Part shown: one piece after another, positions 1 to 11,232 of the stretch
Position numbering within the stretch: position 1 is the first letter of the stretch
Layout: every line of letters begins with the position of its first letter
NCBI GenBank assembly: GCA_002633005.1
Contig: NMRA01000207.1
Location: 201,484 to 265,483, forward strand
DNA length: 64,000 bases
Reading direction: 5' to 3'
From: Phoronis australis
Lineage: Eukaryota; Phoronida; Phoronidae
The notes under the pieces: model-generated
What the model was told of the DNA's origin: nothing
The model's database searches: none
Seen by the model: only the letters and a program-made list of their open reading frames with translations
Program-made: the position numbers and the translations under genes

Positions 1-2095
1 TTTTCACAAGTCAAAAAATACGCAGGAGATTTAGGGAACTTAGTTGAGTCCCTATCTGGGACTGTTTCATGCAACCGGGCAATGGTGTTACCAAGATAAA
101 CAGCACGACCACGTGGTGCCATTGACCAAAAATAGTGTAATTGGTTCTCATTTTGAAATCTTGAAGGGAGCTCCTTAGATACCAGTAAAGCTTCTGTAAT
201 AGCACTTGCTTCACTTGTAATGCAGGATCATATTTCGCGAAGACTTGCGTGACCTTCGTGAGTGCAATACCGGGCACCTCTACGGAATGGGCTCCAGGGC
301 TTCACTACTGACACTAGACGTGCGTTTCGTATGCGCGAAAACGTAAGATCACGTAAAAGTTCGCGAGGTTTCGACATTTATTAAAAGACAGTGAATCACG
401 TGATCACAACAGCTTCCTTCTAGAGATTCTTGCGTCTACAGAACTCAGCTGATGGGACTGTTTCAGGAAAAGAGTCCTATGAATCGAAACTTCCAGAAAT
501 TTGATCTTACGCGCCACTTGTAATTTTTCACTTTTCGTGAAAAAGACCTCAGACATCATTGGAAGAAAAAGTGAATCCCTGCCAATTTCTGCTGGCATCA
601 GGTGACGCCTGGGAAAAACGAATGATTTTGATTGACTCAGACTAATTTCAAATGGCACCAAGTGACGTTTTCTTCTTGGAAATATGGACATTTAACTAAA
701 CTAGATAACACATATCTGCGTCAATTTTCAGAGCGGAGCAGATTATGTTTATTTTCTTCGTTGTTATGAAGAATTTACCACTCTGACGACAAACATGTGT
801 TCCTCGGAAAATTTGTGCCCATAGTTATCCACCGTTTCAATTGGAAAATGACACGTGGCAAGTCTCAATGTAGTTCGGACACGAAAGCTATGTTTAAGAA
901 GAATTTGGAAAACTCAAACATGAGAAACGTGTATATTTGTAAATATAATAAAAACATTGCCCAAGTCGTAAAAAATATTTTTCCTCTGAGATGGTAACAA
1001 ATTTACACGACTACACCCGGCAAAAGGCAATTTTAAGTAACTTTAGACATCACTTCCCTGGCACTAGAGGACTTAGACACACTCGACACCAATGTCCAAG
1101 ACAAGCATTTGCACATACCCCAACAAACGGTATGCCGTCACCGTTTTTGGTCTGTCCTCCCTCTCTTTTGATTCAGGGATCCGCTTTACGTTGCCCGTTT
1201 GTACGACACAGACGCTCGCAAGCTTGCACTACTGGCCAAAGATTGTGCGTGGATTTCACTGTTATTTAGTTAAGGAGGAATCCATTAATATTTCAGACAA
1301 TCGTAGTGAATTCATTCTAGAACAAGCACAATTCGTTAAGGAAACATCTTTTTAAAAGGTCCACAATCCTATTCAAGACCGCAAAAGTGAAGGAAACTTC
1401 GGGGAGGCTGTACAGCTCACCGAAAACAATTCACGGTACAACCCTGGTCAGGAACGCTTTTAGATTTTAACGGTAGATTACTTGCCACTTGGCGATGTGG
1501 CGTATTTGGGTCTTCTAATGCTAGTACAACTAGGAAAGTGCAGATATGAAAAACCCACATACACACCAATACATTAGATGCGGGCTTTTGTGTAAACTAG
1601 TCTTGTTGGACTTTAAAGTGTCCCAGTACACCAAGCCAGGCTTTGGATATTCCAAGAAATGGGATTTTTTTTCAAATTCGCTGACTAACAGTGCCCGGAA
1701 ATGTGTTTCTTTCATAGTTAGTTTGTTTATAGCGGGACGCTTTTCAACTTTCGGAATTTTATGCGTATTTAACTGACAACTAAGGTCAGTGTCTCTTATT
1801 TTAGTTAATCCTACCGAATGGATAAAGTCAACGTAGGGAATAGGCGGTTTCGTATATAACCGCTAATTTTTCTGTTTTATAGTTCTGATCAAGGTCAGTA
1901 ACCTCAAGGGACCTATCCTACTTAACGACGATCCCCAAAACGAGTCTTTCGGTTCTAAAACCGCCTGTGCCTCTTTGACATCACGATTAGGTTCACAACG
2001 GAATAGATTTGTGTAGCTTTGAAATGTATACACCGTGGATAGCCCATTACATTAGTTGCAGTTTAGGACTTTACATAGAAATTTAGAAAGAATCT
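1..2095. other. No confident gene; AT-rich non-coding sequence
   Basis: I find no exon with both splice signals and no family match here. The minus-strand reading frame at 404-691 contains two imperfect copies of a short motif (FPRRKRHLVPFEI and FPRRHLMPAEI), which points to a local tandem duplication of about 60 bp rather than a recognised protein. A minus-strand frame at about 11-277 has ordinary amino-acid composition but no family match. Confidence 0.5.
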
Positions 2096-2099
2096 GTGA

Positions 2100-2710
2100 T
2101 AGTGATATAGGCCTATGTCGAGTGTGTTACCGAAAACAAGAGAGATTGGAACACATTGATACGATGGTTATGTTACTAAAGAATCAGATCTAGAGTCAAT
2201 GAAATTATGAAACCCTGTGGCATATTTGTCATCACTTGGGAATGACAAAACAGGGACAATTTAAATGAAAATATGGCTCATCCTGATAAAAAGCGGGACA
2301 TCTACATGCGCGCACCCAGCCTTCAATATGGGGGGGACTCGTTCGATGATTTAGGTCTATGCCAAAACGCAAGGTTGAAAATGTTCACATAACGTCTCGT
2401 CAGCGGCACTTTTTACTTTTAGTAGAATAAGCATTTCGAGTGCCGCAAAAACATAGAACTTGTCGTTTTCTGTTTATTCGAACGGAAAAACAGGGTAATG
2501 TTGCATGGGAAATCAAAATAATAAACGAAATGTAAATTTTGTCGTGCGTCAAAAAGTGGGATATTTGATGGGGAGGCTAGATGGTGGGAAATATCAGAAG
2601 ATGGCACAGTCCGCTTAGAGCGGGGCCATTGGCAACTACACTGCACGCTGTTGTAACGCAAAGTAGTATTGGACTGGGTTCTCTTATAAAAACTTTTCAT
2701 GTGTTGTATT
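2100..2710 (+). repeat. Interspersed repeat family A, copy 1
   Basis: This stretch shares ordered blocks with 5545-6160. Shared landmarks are 'tctatgccaaaacgcaagg' (near 2357 and 5791), a GTCAAAAAG block followed by a 'tgggaaat' or 'cgggaaat' box, and a TATA-like sequence near the right end ('cttataaaaac' here). Similarity is interrupted and moderate, so the copies are old. It could be a solo long terminal repeat or a promoter-bearing non-autonomous element; no coding part was found. Confidence 0.55.
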
Positions 2711-3924
2711 TTATTTCACGGGTATTAGGTAAATTCTTCAGGTAACATTAGTGTTCAGAAATAAAGTCAAAATTAAAATTGGAATCTTGTAACCACTGTG
2801 TAAAAGAATTATTACAGAAACAATACAAGACAGTAATTAGGCCTAGATGCACACACTTAGCTACGCAAATAAATGCTCCAGTAGTTTTTCGAAAATTATA
2901 CAAACACACCATTCACTTATAGTTGCAGAACAATCAGTTGCAAGGAAAATGTCATTTCCTTCCCTAAAATACGGAGACATGATTATAACCACCATAATGT
3001 CTTGCTGAAGAACTCCTACCGGTAAAATGTTATTTGATAAATCATCGAAAGTGACGCTAAGATTCCCGATGTAACCAGTGCCACAGGTAGGAGCGTATAA
3101 AGAATGACCATGCAGCTTGTTGACCAGATCTTAGGTTAGTCATATTTCAGTCACTTTTAAATCACATTTTAGGACGGGAAATCTAGGTGTTTCAAGGTCT
3201 AACATTAGAACGTAAGGTCAAGCGCGGGAGTTGCCACTCCATTCGTAGTTATATGCGCAATGGTACTGAAAACTCAAAAAAATCAACGATGTGCAGAGAC
3301 AATTAACCTTCTTCCCAAATTACTGAAAAGTCCTTTTACTTTGGTTTCTAAAAATAATTCTTTTTTGAATAGGTGTTTAGGATTTAAACCAATAATCTTG
3401 TGCCAAAATGATAAACAACGCAGTTCTTGTCATTTTAATTGTGCGTACACTTTGGGGCACCCTCTGCATAATTGTTCGAGTAGTACGAGTCCAGTTTTAA
3501 AACTGAGAACTAATTTTGTTTGGTTTACAACTAACACGTCACCATAATCCATGACAACACTGCCGATGGTGATAACTGCAATTTGATTGTTGTATTTTAA
3601 TGCAGCATTGCCGTTACTGTGTTGTTGTCTATATGAGGTTTAATTTTCTCGTTTGTGGTTCATATCAGTGTTATCTCATTTGAATGTCCCTTCCTACAGC
3701 TAATCGGGACCTAGTACTAGTGGTAGTAGGCTTAATAATGTTGGTGATAGTGTTAGGGATAGCTGTTGGAGTGAGGCATTATTCAAGTCTGTCTTGTTGG
3801 TTAGAATGAGCGAGCTTTGTTAAAGCCCAAGATGAACAAGCGCATTATTAATGAGTAGGATATTTTATATTAAAAGTCATGAAAAATAGTCTGTAAACTT
3901 TAAGCCTCTGGGATTGAATACGTG
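2711..3924. other. No gene seen
   Basis: AT-rich sequence without supported exons. A block near 2793-2830 ('ttgtaaccactgtgt' then 'gaattatt') recurs at about 29980-30010, so part of it is an interspersed repeat. The 3' end of the minus-strand gene at 3925-4945 would lie here, but I saw no clear AATAAA on the minus strand close to its stop. Confidence 0.4.
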
Positions 3925-4945
3925 TCAATCTATTGGCGGAGGTCCACTGAAACAGCAAAGCAGACGGCACCCTTTTCTCTTTGGACGTTTGCATCTGAAC
4001 CTCTTTTTCAGCCTTTGCAAAAATCCTTTGCGTTGACTGGTCTCAGATTTTTCAGCCTCACTCTCAGGTTTGGGAACGTTGCATGGTATAACGTCTTCCA
4101 TCTGGTCCTGTAGTCGATCCTCGTTAATTGAGAGGTGCCATGCAGGAGCGGTTACACTCCTGAATTGGGGAGGGTATATTTTGACGCCTTCAAATAAGAA
4201 CGACACATGTTGCTGGCCAGTTACACCCTTGAAGTCAGAAAAACTGAAGCATTCCGGCTGCATCATTGAATTTGTATTGCCAGTGTCACATTTAGCGAGG
4301 TCGTGGGTGTATTCTATTCCAGATCCACGGCTCCATTCCCTAATACTTTTCTTCTTCACTTTCTTCATTATTTACTTCCATCTTCATCCTCTCATCCTGA
4401 ATCAGCTCAACTGCCTGCAAAAGTACCATTTCTACGAAGACGTCAAGGACAGCCTGCTCGACCGTGGCGTCCACAAACGCTTCTATCTCATCTTTCTCAT
4501 CGCACCTCTTATCAGAAGCTAAACCCGTATCTGACATGCTGTGATGGGTTGTAGACAACACCTCCGACTGGGACATTCGTAATTTCGTAACTCCGGCGAG
4601 GTCTTGTGTGATTTCCGCCTCTGGCTCTTTGGTGCACCGTATGCTTTTCTTGCTTACGGTCTCTTTGTTGTTATGTTCCACGGCCTCCGAAACCACATCT
4701 TCAACATACACCTTCTTTATGACGGTCTCCACAAGAGATTCCACTGCGTCTTTTTCCCCGAGGTTTAGATCAGGGCGGGTTAGACCTTCTCTTGGAGTCG
4801 CCGTCTTCTGTGTGGCTTGTGTAGCTCTAGCTACGCATACTGACAGCAAGTGACAATGAATGCACATGTTTACCAGGGCACCTAGCATAGCCACGTCTGT
4901 AGTACTGGTAATATTTTTCAAAATCTCATCTCTAAATTCATCCAT
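3925..4945 (-). CDS. Probable intronless gene of unknown function, split by a frame change
   Basis: Two minus-strand reading frames overlap at 4340-4368. The upstream one (4945 to 4340, 201 residues) starts at an ATG and is rich in Glu, Asp, Val and Thr; its last part is strongly acidic. The downstream one (to 3925, 147 residues) lies in the +1 frame and ends in a basic, Cys-rich tail (RCKRPKRKGC, then CRLLCCF) that could be lipid-modified or bind nucleic acid. The switch falls in a GAA/AAG-rich stretch where one extra or missing A would join them into a protein of roughly 335-340 residues. The composition of both halves, the shared strand and two CRE-like sites just upstream argue for one real gene. 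I recognise no family. Alternatives are an assembly indel, a pseudogene, a programmed frameshift, or two separate proteins. Confidence 0.5.
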
Positions 4946-4991
4946 TCTGCTATCTCCTTCGCTAAATGTACAGAAACAACGTCAGCTACTA

Positions 4992-5019
4992 TGACGTAAG
5001 CAAAGTATCAATCACGTCA
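4992..5019 (-). promoter_or_regulatory. Two CRE-like sites upstream of the minus-strand gene
   Basis: TGACGTAA at 4992-4999 and TCACGTCA at 5012-5019 lie about 45-75 bp upstream of the ATG at 4945. Both are close to the CREB/ATF consensus TGACGTCA. Their number and position support a TATA-less proximal promoter for the minus-strand gene. No binding data are available. Confidence 0.4.
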
Positions 5020-5029
5020 TCGTTAGCGC

Positions 5030-5540
5030 ATCGTCTGTCTTGTTTTAGTCAGAATAATAATAACGCAAAGATGCCCACACAGCATAATACAAGGACATTG
5101 TAAGCCAATAAAATTCTGCAGTATGGCTGACGAGTACATAGACCAGGAGAACCGTCGAATTCCATGTTCGATTGCTACAGGACATCGTTCATTTAATGCA
5201 AAAATATTTTGTAATTGTAACGCAGCGCTTTAACCAGTTAATTATGACAACCGTGAAAGATTGGCGGTGGACATTTCGGGTTAGGCTAGGTGTCTATATT
5301 TCCTTCATAAGCACGTGTTGAACTAGTAGCATGTACATGGTGCAAATAGCGTCACTGGGATGCAATGACATTTCACAAAAATGTGCTAAATTAAGTACTC
5401 CAACTATTTTTCCGAAAGTTACAGGGGTTTCTGGTAGACAGAAATAGGCAAACATCTATTGCGTAACTTGAAATATACTTACAGGGTAGTAGAAATTAAT
5501 TTCATTTCTTCATAAAGTAAAAATTAGTGATACTGATGCA
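5030..5540. other. No gene seen
   Basis: AT-rich sequence upstream of the minus-strand gene. I see no supported exon on either strand. Confidence 0.4.
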
Positions 5541-5544
5541 TGTA

Positions 5545-6160
5545 GTGTGTGTCATCATAAACCAAAGACAGTGGGACACATTTTTACGATTGTTATGTTT
5601 CTAAATAAAGTAGATCGGAAAAATAACAATGTTTGTAACAAAGAGTTGAAATATGTGTTGCATAGTTGCCAACATTCGGACATGAAAAACGGGACAACTA
5701 GATTGAAAAGCTGGACTCTCGGAGAAAAAGCGGGACTCTCCTAGAAAAAGCCGGACTCTCGGAGAAAAAGCGGGCCTACGTATAGCGGATCTATGCCAAA
5801 ACGCAAGGATGTAATGTTCGCACAAGATGTCCCGATAGTGGTTTTGTGAAACGGAACATTATGAATGTCGTAACAGCACCCAAAAGCACTGGATGTCGTG
5901 TATAGTCGAACTGGAAATTGCAATTCAGTGTAGCGAAAACCAAGAAAAATCCCTTTTTATCTTTTTAGTCGAACGGGAAAATTGGTCTATGTCCGATATT
6001 GTGTCAATTTTGGCGTGTGTCAAAAAGGCGGAAGATTTTGATGGTGTAGAGGGATGGCGGGAAATTTTTTAAGAATTGGAACAGTACTCTGTGCATGCTG
6101 AGAGCGAAGCGATTGGAAAGTACAATGTATATAAATACCCCAGTTGGAACTTAGAAGTTC
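5545..6160 (+). repeat. Interspersed repeat family A, copy 2
   Basis: Second copy of the family seen at 2100-2710, in the same orientation. It contains three tandem copies of a ~24-bp unit beginning 'ggactctcggagaaaaagc' (5712-5780). After the block shared with copy 1 come 'gatggcgggaaat' (near 6053) and 'tatataaatacccc' (near 6128), an E2F-like site followed by a TATA-like box. Whether this drives transcription is unknown. Confidence 0.55.
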
Positions 6161-7735
6161 CTTGGCCGTACAAAAAGTACTCACAGGTGCGCAACTGTGG
6201 ACGCCAAAGCAGACTTTCCGACAAGACCTAGTTATTTATCTTCAATATTCATTTTGAAGCTCGAAACTGACACGGCTCTCCTTGGCGGACTTTCACCAAT
6301 ATCTTCTAACCGGTGGGCAAACTTGGGCTTGCCTTACGCCAACATCTTCGTAGGACAGCTTACTGCCGTGTCCAAGCTTTGTAATTCATAGCCGAAACAC
6401 ACATCCCCGAGTCGGCTGCCTGGAACACATTGGAAGGATGTAAAACTCGAGCCCCAACTTACTGCGGACAACTATAAGACGGCAAACGCATTGAGTGCTA
6501 GTGGCCTCTGCCTCGCCCCCATTCACTCCCTCTTGTCACTTTAGATGGAGCATTGGCCTCATGAGTGAGGACGCTTGCTCCCCCCCCCCCCCACCCCCCT
6601 CCCTCCTCTTCCAACGCCTTCTGGTTATGACTGGGTCTTTTCGTAACCCTGGATGCGGTGTTTGCTCATTTTATCTCGCGTAATGCGGCTGACTGATATA
6701 GATTTACAAGACTGGAACATTTTCGGCATATACATTTGTGAAAGACGTAGTGGTTCTTGGGCTTTTGAAACGAAAGAGGAGGGGTTGTGGAATTCGTGTT
6801 ATGATCTTACCTTTGAAAGGTAATAGCTTTAGGTTTAGATAGATTTAAGTATAAACTTTCTCAATAGCTAAGTATGAACACAGAATTAGGTCGCTATTTA
6901 GTCGTTATTTTAGTCGCTATGTACTCTCGAGCACTTCATAGTTTTAATCGCTACTTCACTTCGCAAGAGAACTGCAGTGCGCGACAGCTATCGGTGAACT
7001 ACATAAACCGTTTCGGCAAAAAGTGTTCAACTGGTGGTCTATAATGTCACGCTATATTTGATAACTTGAAATCTAACGGCTATCGAAATGGCTACTGTAT
7101 TACTTGCAAATCATTCACTGCTTCTTGAATGTTTTAGCACATTTTATTGAGATAAATAAGCAGACGACAGTAAGTGCAACACCGTCAAACATAAAGACAA
7201 TTTCCTATGACTATATTAGTTACGAAGTCTTGCTGCTAGTGGAAAATAACAGGTGGCTTGCAGACATAAAGACTAATCAGACGATGTGATAGTGAGAATC
7301 TTTTGCATGAGCATGCGCGATATGGAGATAAAAGAATGCTGTTATCGAAGGATTCCGATATGGGTATGAAGAACGGCAGCATAATCGAGAGCGTTCAGAT
7401 GAATGGATTCAAACAAGTCACATTGAGATCAACCTGAGAGCTATGGTGGACCACTGCCAGCTTACTCCATACACGATTTCAGGGTTTCGTTCAGCATCTT
7501 GAATATTTAGTTAGATTGAATAAACGAACCAATTAACTACAGTATTACAAAGGCTTTAGCAATGGCAGATCCAACGCAGTCTCTCACTGGCTTGTTGCAA
7601 CCACTATGGCGTAGCAGCAAACAAACGAACCAACGTCGTTTTTTGTCGTGGAAACGAAATAAAAGAAAGCGAGATGACGAACGGTGAAATATGCTGTTGA
7701 AAAGCGAGCTATAACGGCATGTTCAAAAGTGGAAG
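6161..7735. other. No gene seen; homopolymer tract
   Basis: No supported exon. A C-rich tract (6580-6605) is followed by pyrimidine-rich sequence. Short direct repeats of 'tagtcgctat' type occur near 6890-6920. A 40-codon open frame at 7562-7684 (starting MADPTQSL, rich in Lys/Arg at its end) is too short to call. Confidence 0.4.
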
Positions 7736-7945
7736 GTGGCATGTGTTGCACTTCGTTTGAACGTGACTGACCTTGAAAAATGCCGGATTATTTCTAATTT
7801 CGCCATTTTTAAAAAGCGTTTCAAAATTGAGCGTACGACGGTCGTTCTCGAAACAAAAAAACAAGTATGTGACAACCCGGAACACTTTGGGAATGACGTT
7901 ACTGCAACCTTTTCACAACATAATGCATCTTTAGAAAAATATTGA
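7736..7945 (+). repeat. Interspersed repeat family B, copy 1
   Basis: Aligns with 30762-30960 over about 200 bp. Shared blocks include 'cttgaaaa-tgccggattatt', 'gagc(g)-cgtacg' and 'tttgggaatgac'. The open frame that runs through this copy is not kept in the other, so it is not treated as a gene. Confidence 0.5.
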
Positions 7946-8499
7946 TGTTTAAACTCGTTAGAACAGCTCAAGTCCGCTTCTTAAATGGGAAAGGTGCGTG
8001 CAATAGCGGAGTTGCAACCGAATCGATTTAACGATAGCGCATGTCCGGAAATTAGGGTGCGCAAAGGCTACTGGGATTGTTGATGGTAAACTGGATGACC
8101 GACTGGTTTGCACGACGTGTAATTTGTGTGCATTAAACTACGCTGCTGTATGTAATTCTGCCGCTATTCGCCCTAGTTAGCGCCCATGGCTCAACAAGTG
8201 CCCCAACGCGTTTTCAGACTTTGCTNAGTCGAATACCGTCTCAGTGTGCAATGCACGTGAATTTATATAACAGTAAACTAACTCTAAATTTTTAGTAAAA
8301 ACTTAGAGTTGTTACGAATGAATGGAATGTGTGTCCCACCAAGCTGTTTCAAAACGACTTGCTGTGGATTTTTAGGACTCACTATTGAATGGAAATTTCT
8401 GCATCTTTACACTCCCTCATTTACGGACATAAAATATGAACATTTGTACTCTTCAGTTGGAATATAGAATTGACACGCGTTTTTTTTTGTTATCTTTCA
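7946..8499. other. Upstream region of the sulfotransferase-like gene
   Basis: No exon identified. An ambiguous base lies at 8226. A pyrimidine-rich tract ending in 'ttatctttcag' at 8500 looks like a splice acceptor, so a 5' non-coding exon of the next gene probably lies here or further upstream. Confidence 0.4.
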
Positions 8500-8507
8500 G
8501 TCCAAAC

Positions 8508-9782
8508 ATGATACAGACGCTGGTATTTGTTATCATACATGCATTGTTCACACAAGTACAATGCCTACTGTGGCGTGTTACCGGCATCTTTTCAAAACTC
8601 CAAGAACTCAAGAGCGACCATTACGAAAATTGCGCTCAGGTATTGCACGTTTTACCTTATAAGCGGACGATGCTTTTCCCATGGTTTCAGAGTACAAAGG
8701 AAAACTTTTTGACGTTTCATCACAGTTTTGCCCATCCTCGAGTGGTGCTTGCGTCAAACGTGACCCTCTATAATGTGACTGGAGAAGAGGCTGTTTTTGT
8801 AAGAACAGACGATGGAATTGACGTCTATAGCTCGGACGTGAATCCCTTCACTTACATGGCGCAGAAAGCGCACGCGCGCCAGTTAATCGTGTTGCCCATT
8901 CATCACTTCATGCGATTGGCTAAAGAACTTGGACCCACGTCAGCACCGCTGTTGTTTTTGTTCAGCACTGGTCGTTGCGGTTCCACTCTAATTACACAAT
9001 TGTTTGAAGCCACGCCAGGAGGATTATGCTTGTCCGAGCCACCGTGGTTCGTGGGTCTTGGAGAGATGAAGAAAAGTGGCCGTGATGTTAGCGCTTTGTT
9101 GAAAGCGTGCACAGATATTGCTTGTCGCGCGGACGAACAGGACTCAAAACGATTTTACTGTGTGAAATTGATGAGCTATTCGTTTGATTTGATGGAAAAG
9201 GTGTCGATGGCGCTACCTCATGCAAAGCTTTTGTTCCTGTATCGTAAATTTCCGATGAAGACGTTTGCATCCTTCGCTCGTTTGATTACACAGACACGTA
9301 AGAACGCCATACTGCAGCTAATGCCTCTCTTGCGCGATAACTTCCTGTACAATGTGAAGAGGCGCTACTTGTGGACAGACATAAATCCATGGGCTGTTTC
9401 TGAGCAGCTTAACTTCCTGGAGATCATTAGTGTCTTTTTGGCGTTGTGTAAAGACACATATCGAAGAAACAGCGAGAAATTCGAGGTAAGGGCATTACGC
9501 TACGAGGATTTCTTAGAAAATCCAGAGAAGATGGCGGTACTACTGTGCGATTACTGTGGTGTAAGAACTGACAAAATCGGCGAATATGCCCGAACGGTTG
9601 TTGGGCGAGACTCACAACGCGGAACACGTTTTGGTAAATCTCACCTCGGTAAGATTTCGTGGAGCTTAAATGATAGTTACGTGGAACAGATCCATCTCTT
9701 GGCAACCAAGTATCGCGTGCGAGGACTGGAGGTTCCAGTCCCCAACGATGTCTGGTGTTTACCAAAAACGATTATGCCTTAG
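8508..9782 (+). CDS. Sulfotransferase-like P-loop protein
   Basis: A single open exon encodes 424 residues. I start it at the ATG at 8508, just after the acceptor-like 'ctttcag' at 8500; an earlier in-frame ATG at 8436 would read through the polypyrimidine tract. The N-terminus (MIQTLVFVIIHALFTQVQ) is hydrophobic and fits a signal anchor, as expected for a Golgi type II sulfotransferase. LFLFSTGRCGSTLITQLFE (about 150-168) fits the 5'-phosphosulfate-binding loop of PAPS-dependent sulfotransferases. LLFLYRKFPMKTFASF (about 241-256) fits the 3'-phosphate motif with its Arg and Ser. Two sequons (NVT) follow residue 80. Substrate and subfamily are not clear; no close vertebrate orthologue is recognised. 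A tyrosylprotein or carbohydrate sulfotransferase relative is possible. Confidence 0.75.
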   Translation: MIQTLVFVIIHALFTQVQCLLWRVTGIFSKLQELKSDHYENCAQVLHVLPYKRTMLFPWFQSTKENFLTFHHSFAHPRVVLASNVTLYNVTGEEAVFVRTDDGIDVYSSDVNPFTYMAQKAHARQLIVLPIHHFMRLAKELGPTSAPLLFLFSTGRCGSTLITQLFEATPGGLCLSEPPWFVGLGEMKKSGRDVSALLKACTDIACRADEQDSKRFYCVKLMSYSFDLMEKVSMALPHAKLLFLYRKFPMKTFASFARLITQTRKNAILQLMPLLRDNFLYNVKRRYLWTDINPWAVSEQLNFLEIISVFLALCKDTYRRNSEKFEVRALRYEDFLENPEKMAVLLCDYCGVRTDKIGEYARTVVGRDSQRGTRFGKSHLGKISWSLNDSYVEQIHLLATKYRVRGLEVPVPNDVWCLPKTIMP

Positions 9783-10744
9783 ATATTTAAAGAAGACACG
9801 TTTAACGTGAACGTGTTTCTTTTTCAAGCAGTCCATTCTGTCAATCCTTGGTATTAGTAGGTTGTGATGAATATGTGGGCATATAGGCCTACGGGGTGTC
9901 CTTTAAAGGCTAGCAAAAATATTCTGAAATATAAATATCAGAAAACGTTTTTACTGGGAACTAATGCAACTTTTTGTATTCAATGTTTCAAAGTTTCTAA
10001 TCTCAGTTAAAAGACAAACGGATATTTTAAGCGTCGTTTGTCAGCCGAAATGGATTTTGATTAAAAAAATGACGTCTGAAAACTTTCATTCCTCGTTCCT
10101 ATGCAATCAGAAACTTTTAAGATATCGTTTCCCTAAATACTGAGAAACAAAGTCTGCGCAACTGACTGTCTTACTACTCTTGTGTACTCTGCAAAACTAT
10201 CACCTGACATTCAGTTATAACATCCCATGTTTAAATAGAACAGTCTCTGCTGCAGAATACAAGGAATTTTAATTTAAACTACGGCGCATGCATTTTATCA
10301 AATGAATAACAAATCAAAGCAAAGAAATCAAAAAGATGTTAAATGTTGTGACAGTTGGACGGTTATTCTTCCAATGAGCGGTCCTTTCGCTAATCCAGAG
10401 ATCTTGGTTTATTTCTCACACACTGTCCAGTTTGGTGTAATAGGTGTCACAATCTCTGAAATTTGGAAAAATTTAGCTTTCGGTGAGTGCCAGACCAAGT
10501 CTGCTACTTTTATTTTGCGCTCACAAGAAATTAAAAACTAACTGTGGGTGGGATCAATGGGTGAATTCATAGCAGCAGAACGTGAAGAATCTTAACAATT
10601 CTGCCTGAGAATAGTGTTCAATCAAGGTTGTTGCATCTCGACTTACAGTTCTGTGCATATGGCGGATTACACAGCCCGGAAATAATCCGGAACACCTCGA
10701 ATAAGTATTACTTCGTAACCCTGTTTCCTATCTGCGCTTGTGAC
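9783..10744. other. 3' flank of the sulfotransferase-like gene
   Basis: Probable 3' UTR followed by AT-rich sequence. No canonical AATAAA is obvious in the first 400 bp. The octamer TAGGCCTA, which recurs elsewhere in the window, occurs near 9889. No further exon is supported. Confidence 0.4.
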
Positions 10745-10937
10745 CTTGCGTATGATTGAAGTTCGCTCACGCGCAGATATGAAGCATCTCTCAGAGAATT
10801 GGCGAGGCTACGAAAATACCCAACATGCTCCGGATACCATGTGGACATTCGAGGCTTTTGGAAAGTCTCGCATATTATCGAAGCCTCAAATTTACCCTCT
10901 CAGGTGCTTCATATGTGCGCATGTGCGAACTTGAGCC
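10745..10937. repeat. Fold-back element (imperfect inverted repeat)
   Basis: Left arm 'gaagttcgctcacgcgcaga' and the following 'tatgaagca-ctctcagag' pair with the reverse complement of the right arm ('tatgaagcacctgagag' read from the other strand). Arms are about 60-65 bp with a ~60-bp centre. This is the structure expected of a short palindromic MITE. Confidence 0.55.
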
Positions 10938-11095
10938 ACAAGAAAAAGTCACGTCGCTATGAAATCTGAGAAAACCGTCTAATGTAAAACCAATCAAATG
11001 TTATTGAAATGTTCCTGTTATGTTAGCCATACTGCTGCTTCTGTTTAAAAGACACTAAAAGTAAAAAGAGTGACCGAAGAAGAAACTAGGGTAGA

Positions 11096-11232
11096 GTTCA
11101 GTAACGCAAGGACCTCACTAAAAAGCAAGACTTTGCGAGATTATGTGAGTTATTGCCGCGAATTTTAAATGAGAACACATGATTTTGGCTAGATGTTAGT
11201 GAGGTTCTGACGTAGTTCCTAGCCTTACTGAC
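11096..11232 (-). mobile_element. MITE family C, copy 1
   Basis: About 137 bp. It begins 'gttcagtaacgcaaggacct' and ends 'gttcctagccttactgac', so the ends are imperfect inverted repeats. It is in the opposite orientation to the copies at 29297, 34427 and 41586. It is too small to encode a transposase. Confidence 0.6.

Noticed and set aside
2100-6160. A complete LTR retrotransposon bounded by the family A copies
   Set aside because: The interval holds no gag-pol blocks, and the copies are too diverged and interrupted to be a recent LTR pair.
6197-6391. Peptide with YANIFVG resembling a retroelement RT block
   Set aside because: No other RT block in order on either side; similarity too short.
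7562-7684. 40-codon ATG frame rich in Lys/Arg
   Set aside because: Too short, no similarity, no splice or promoter support.
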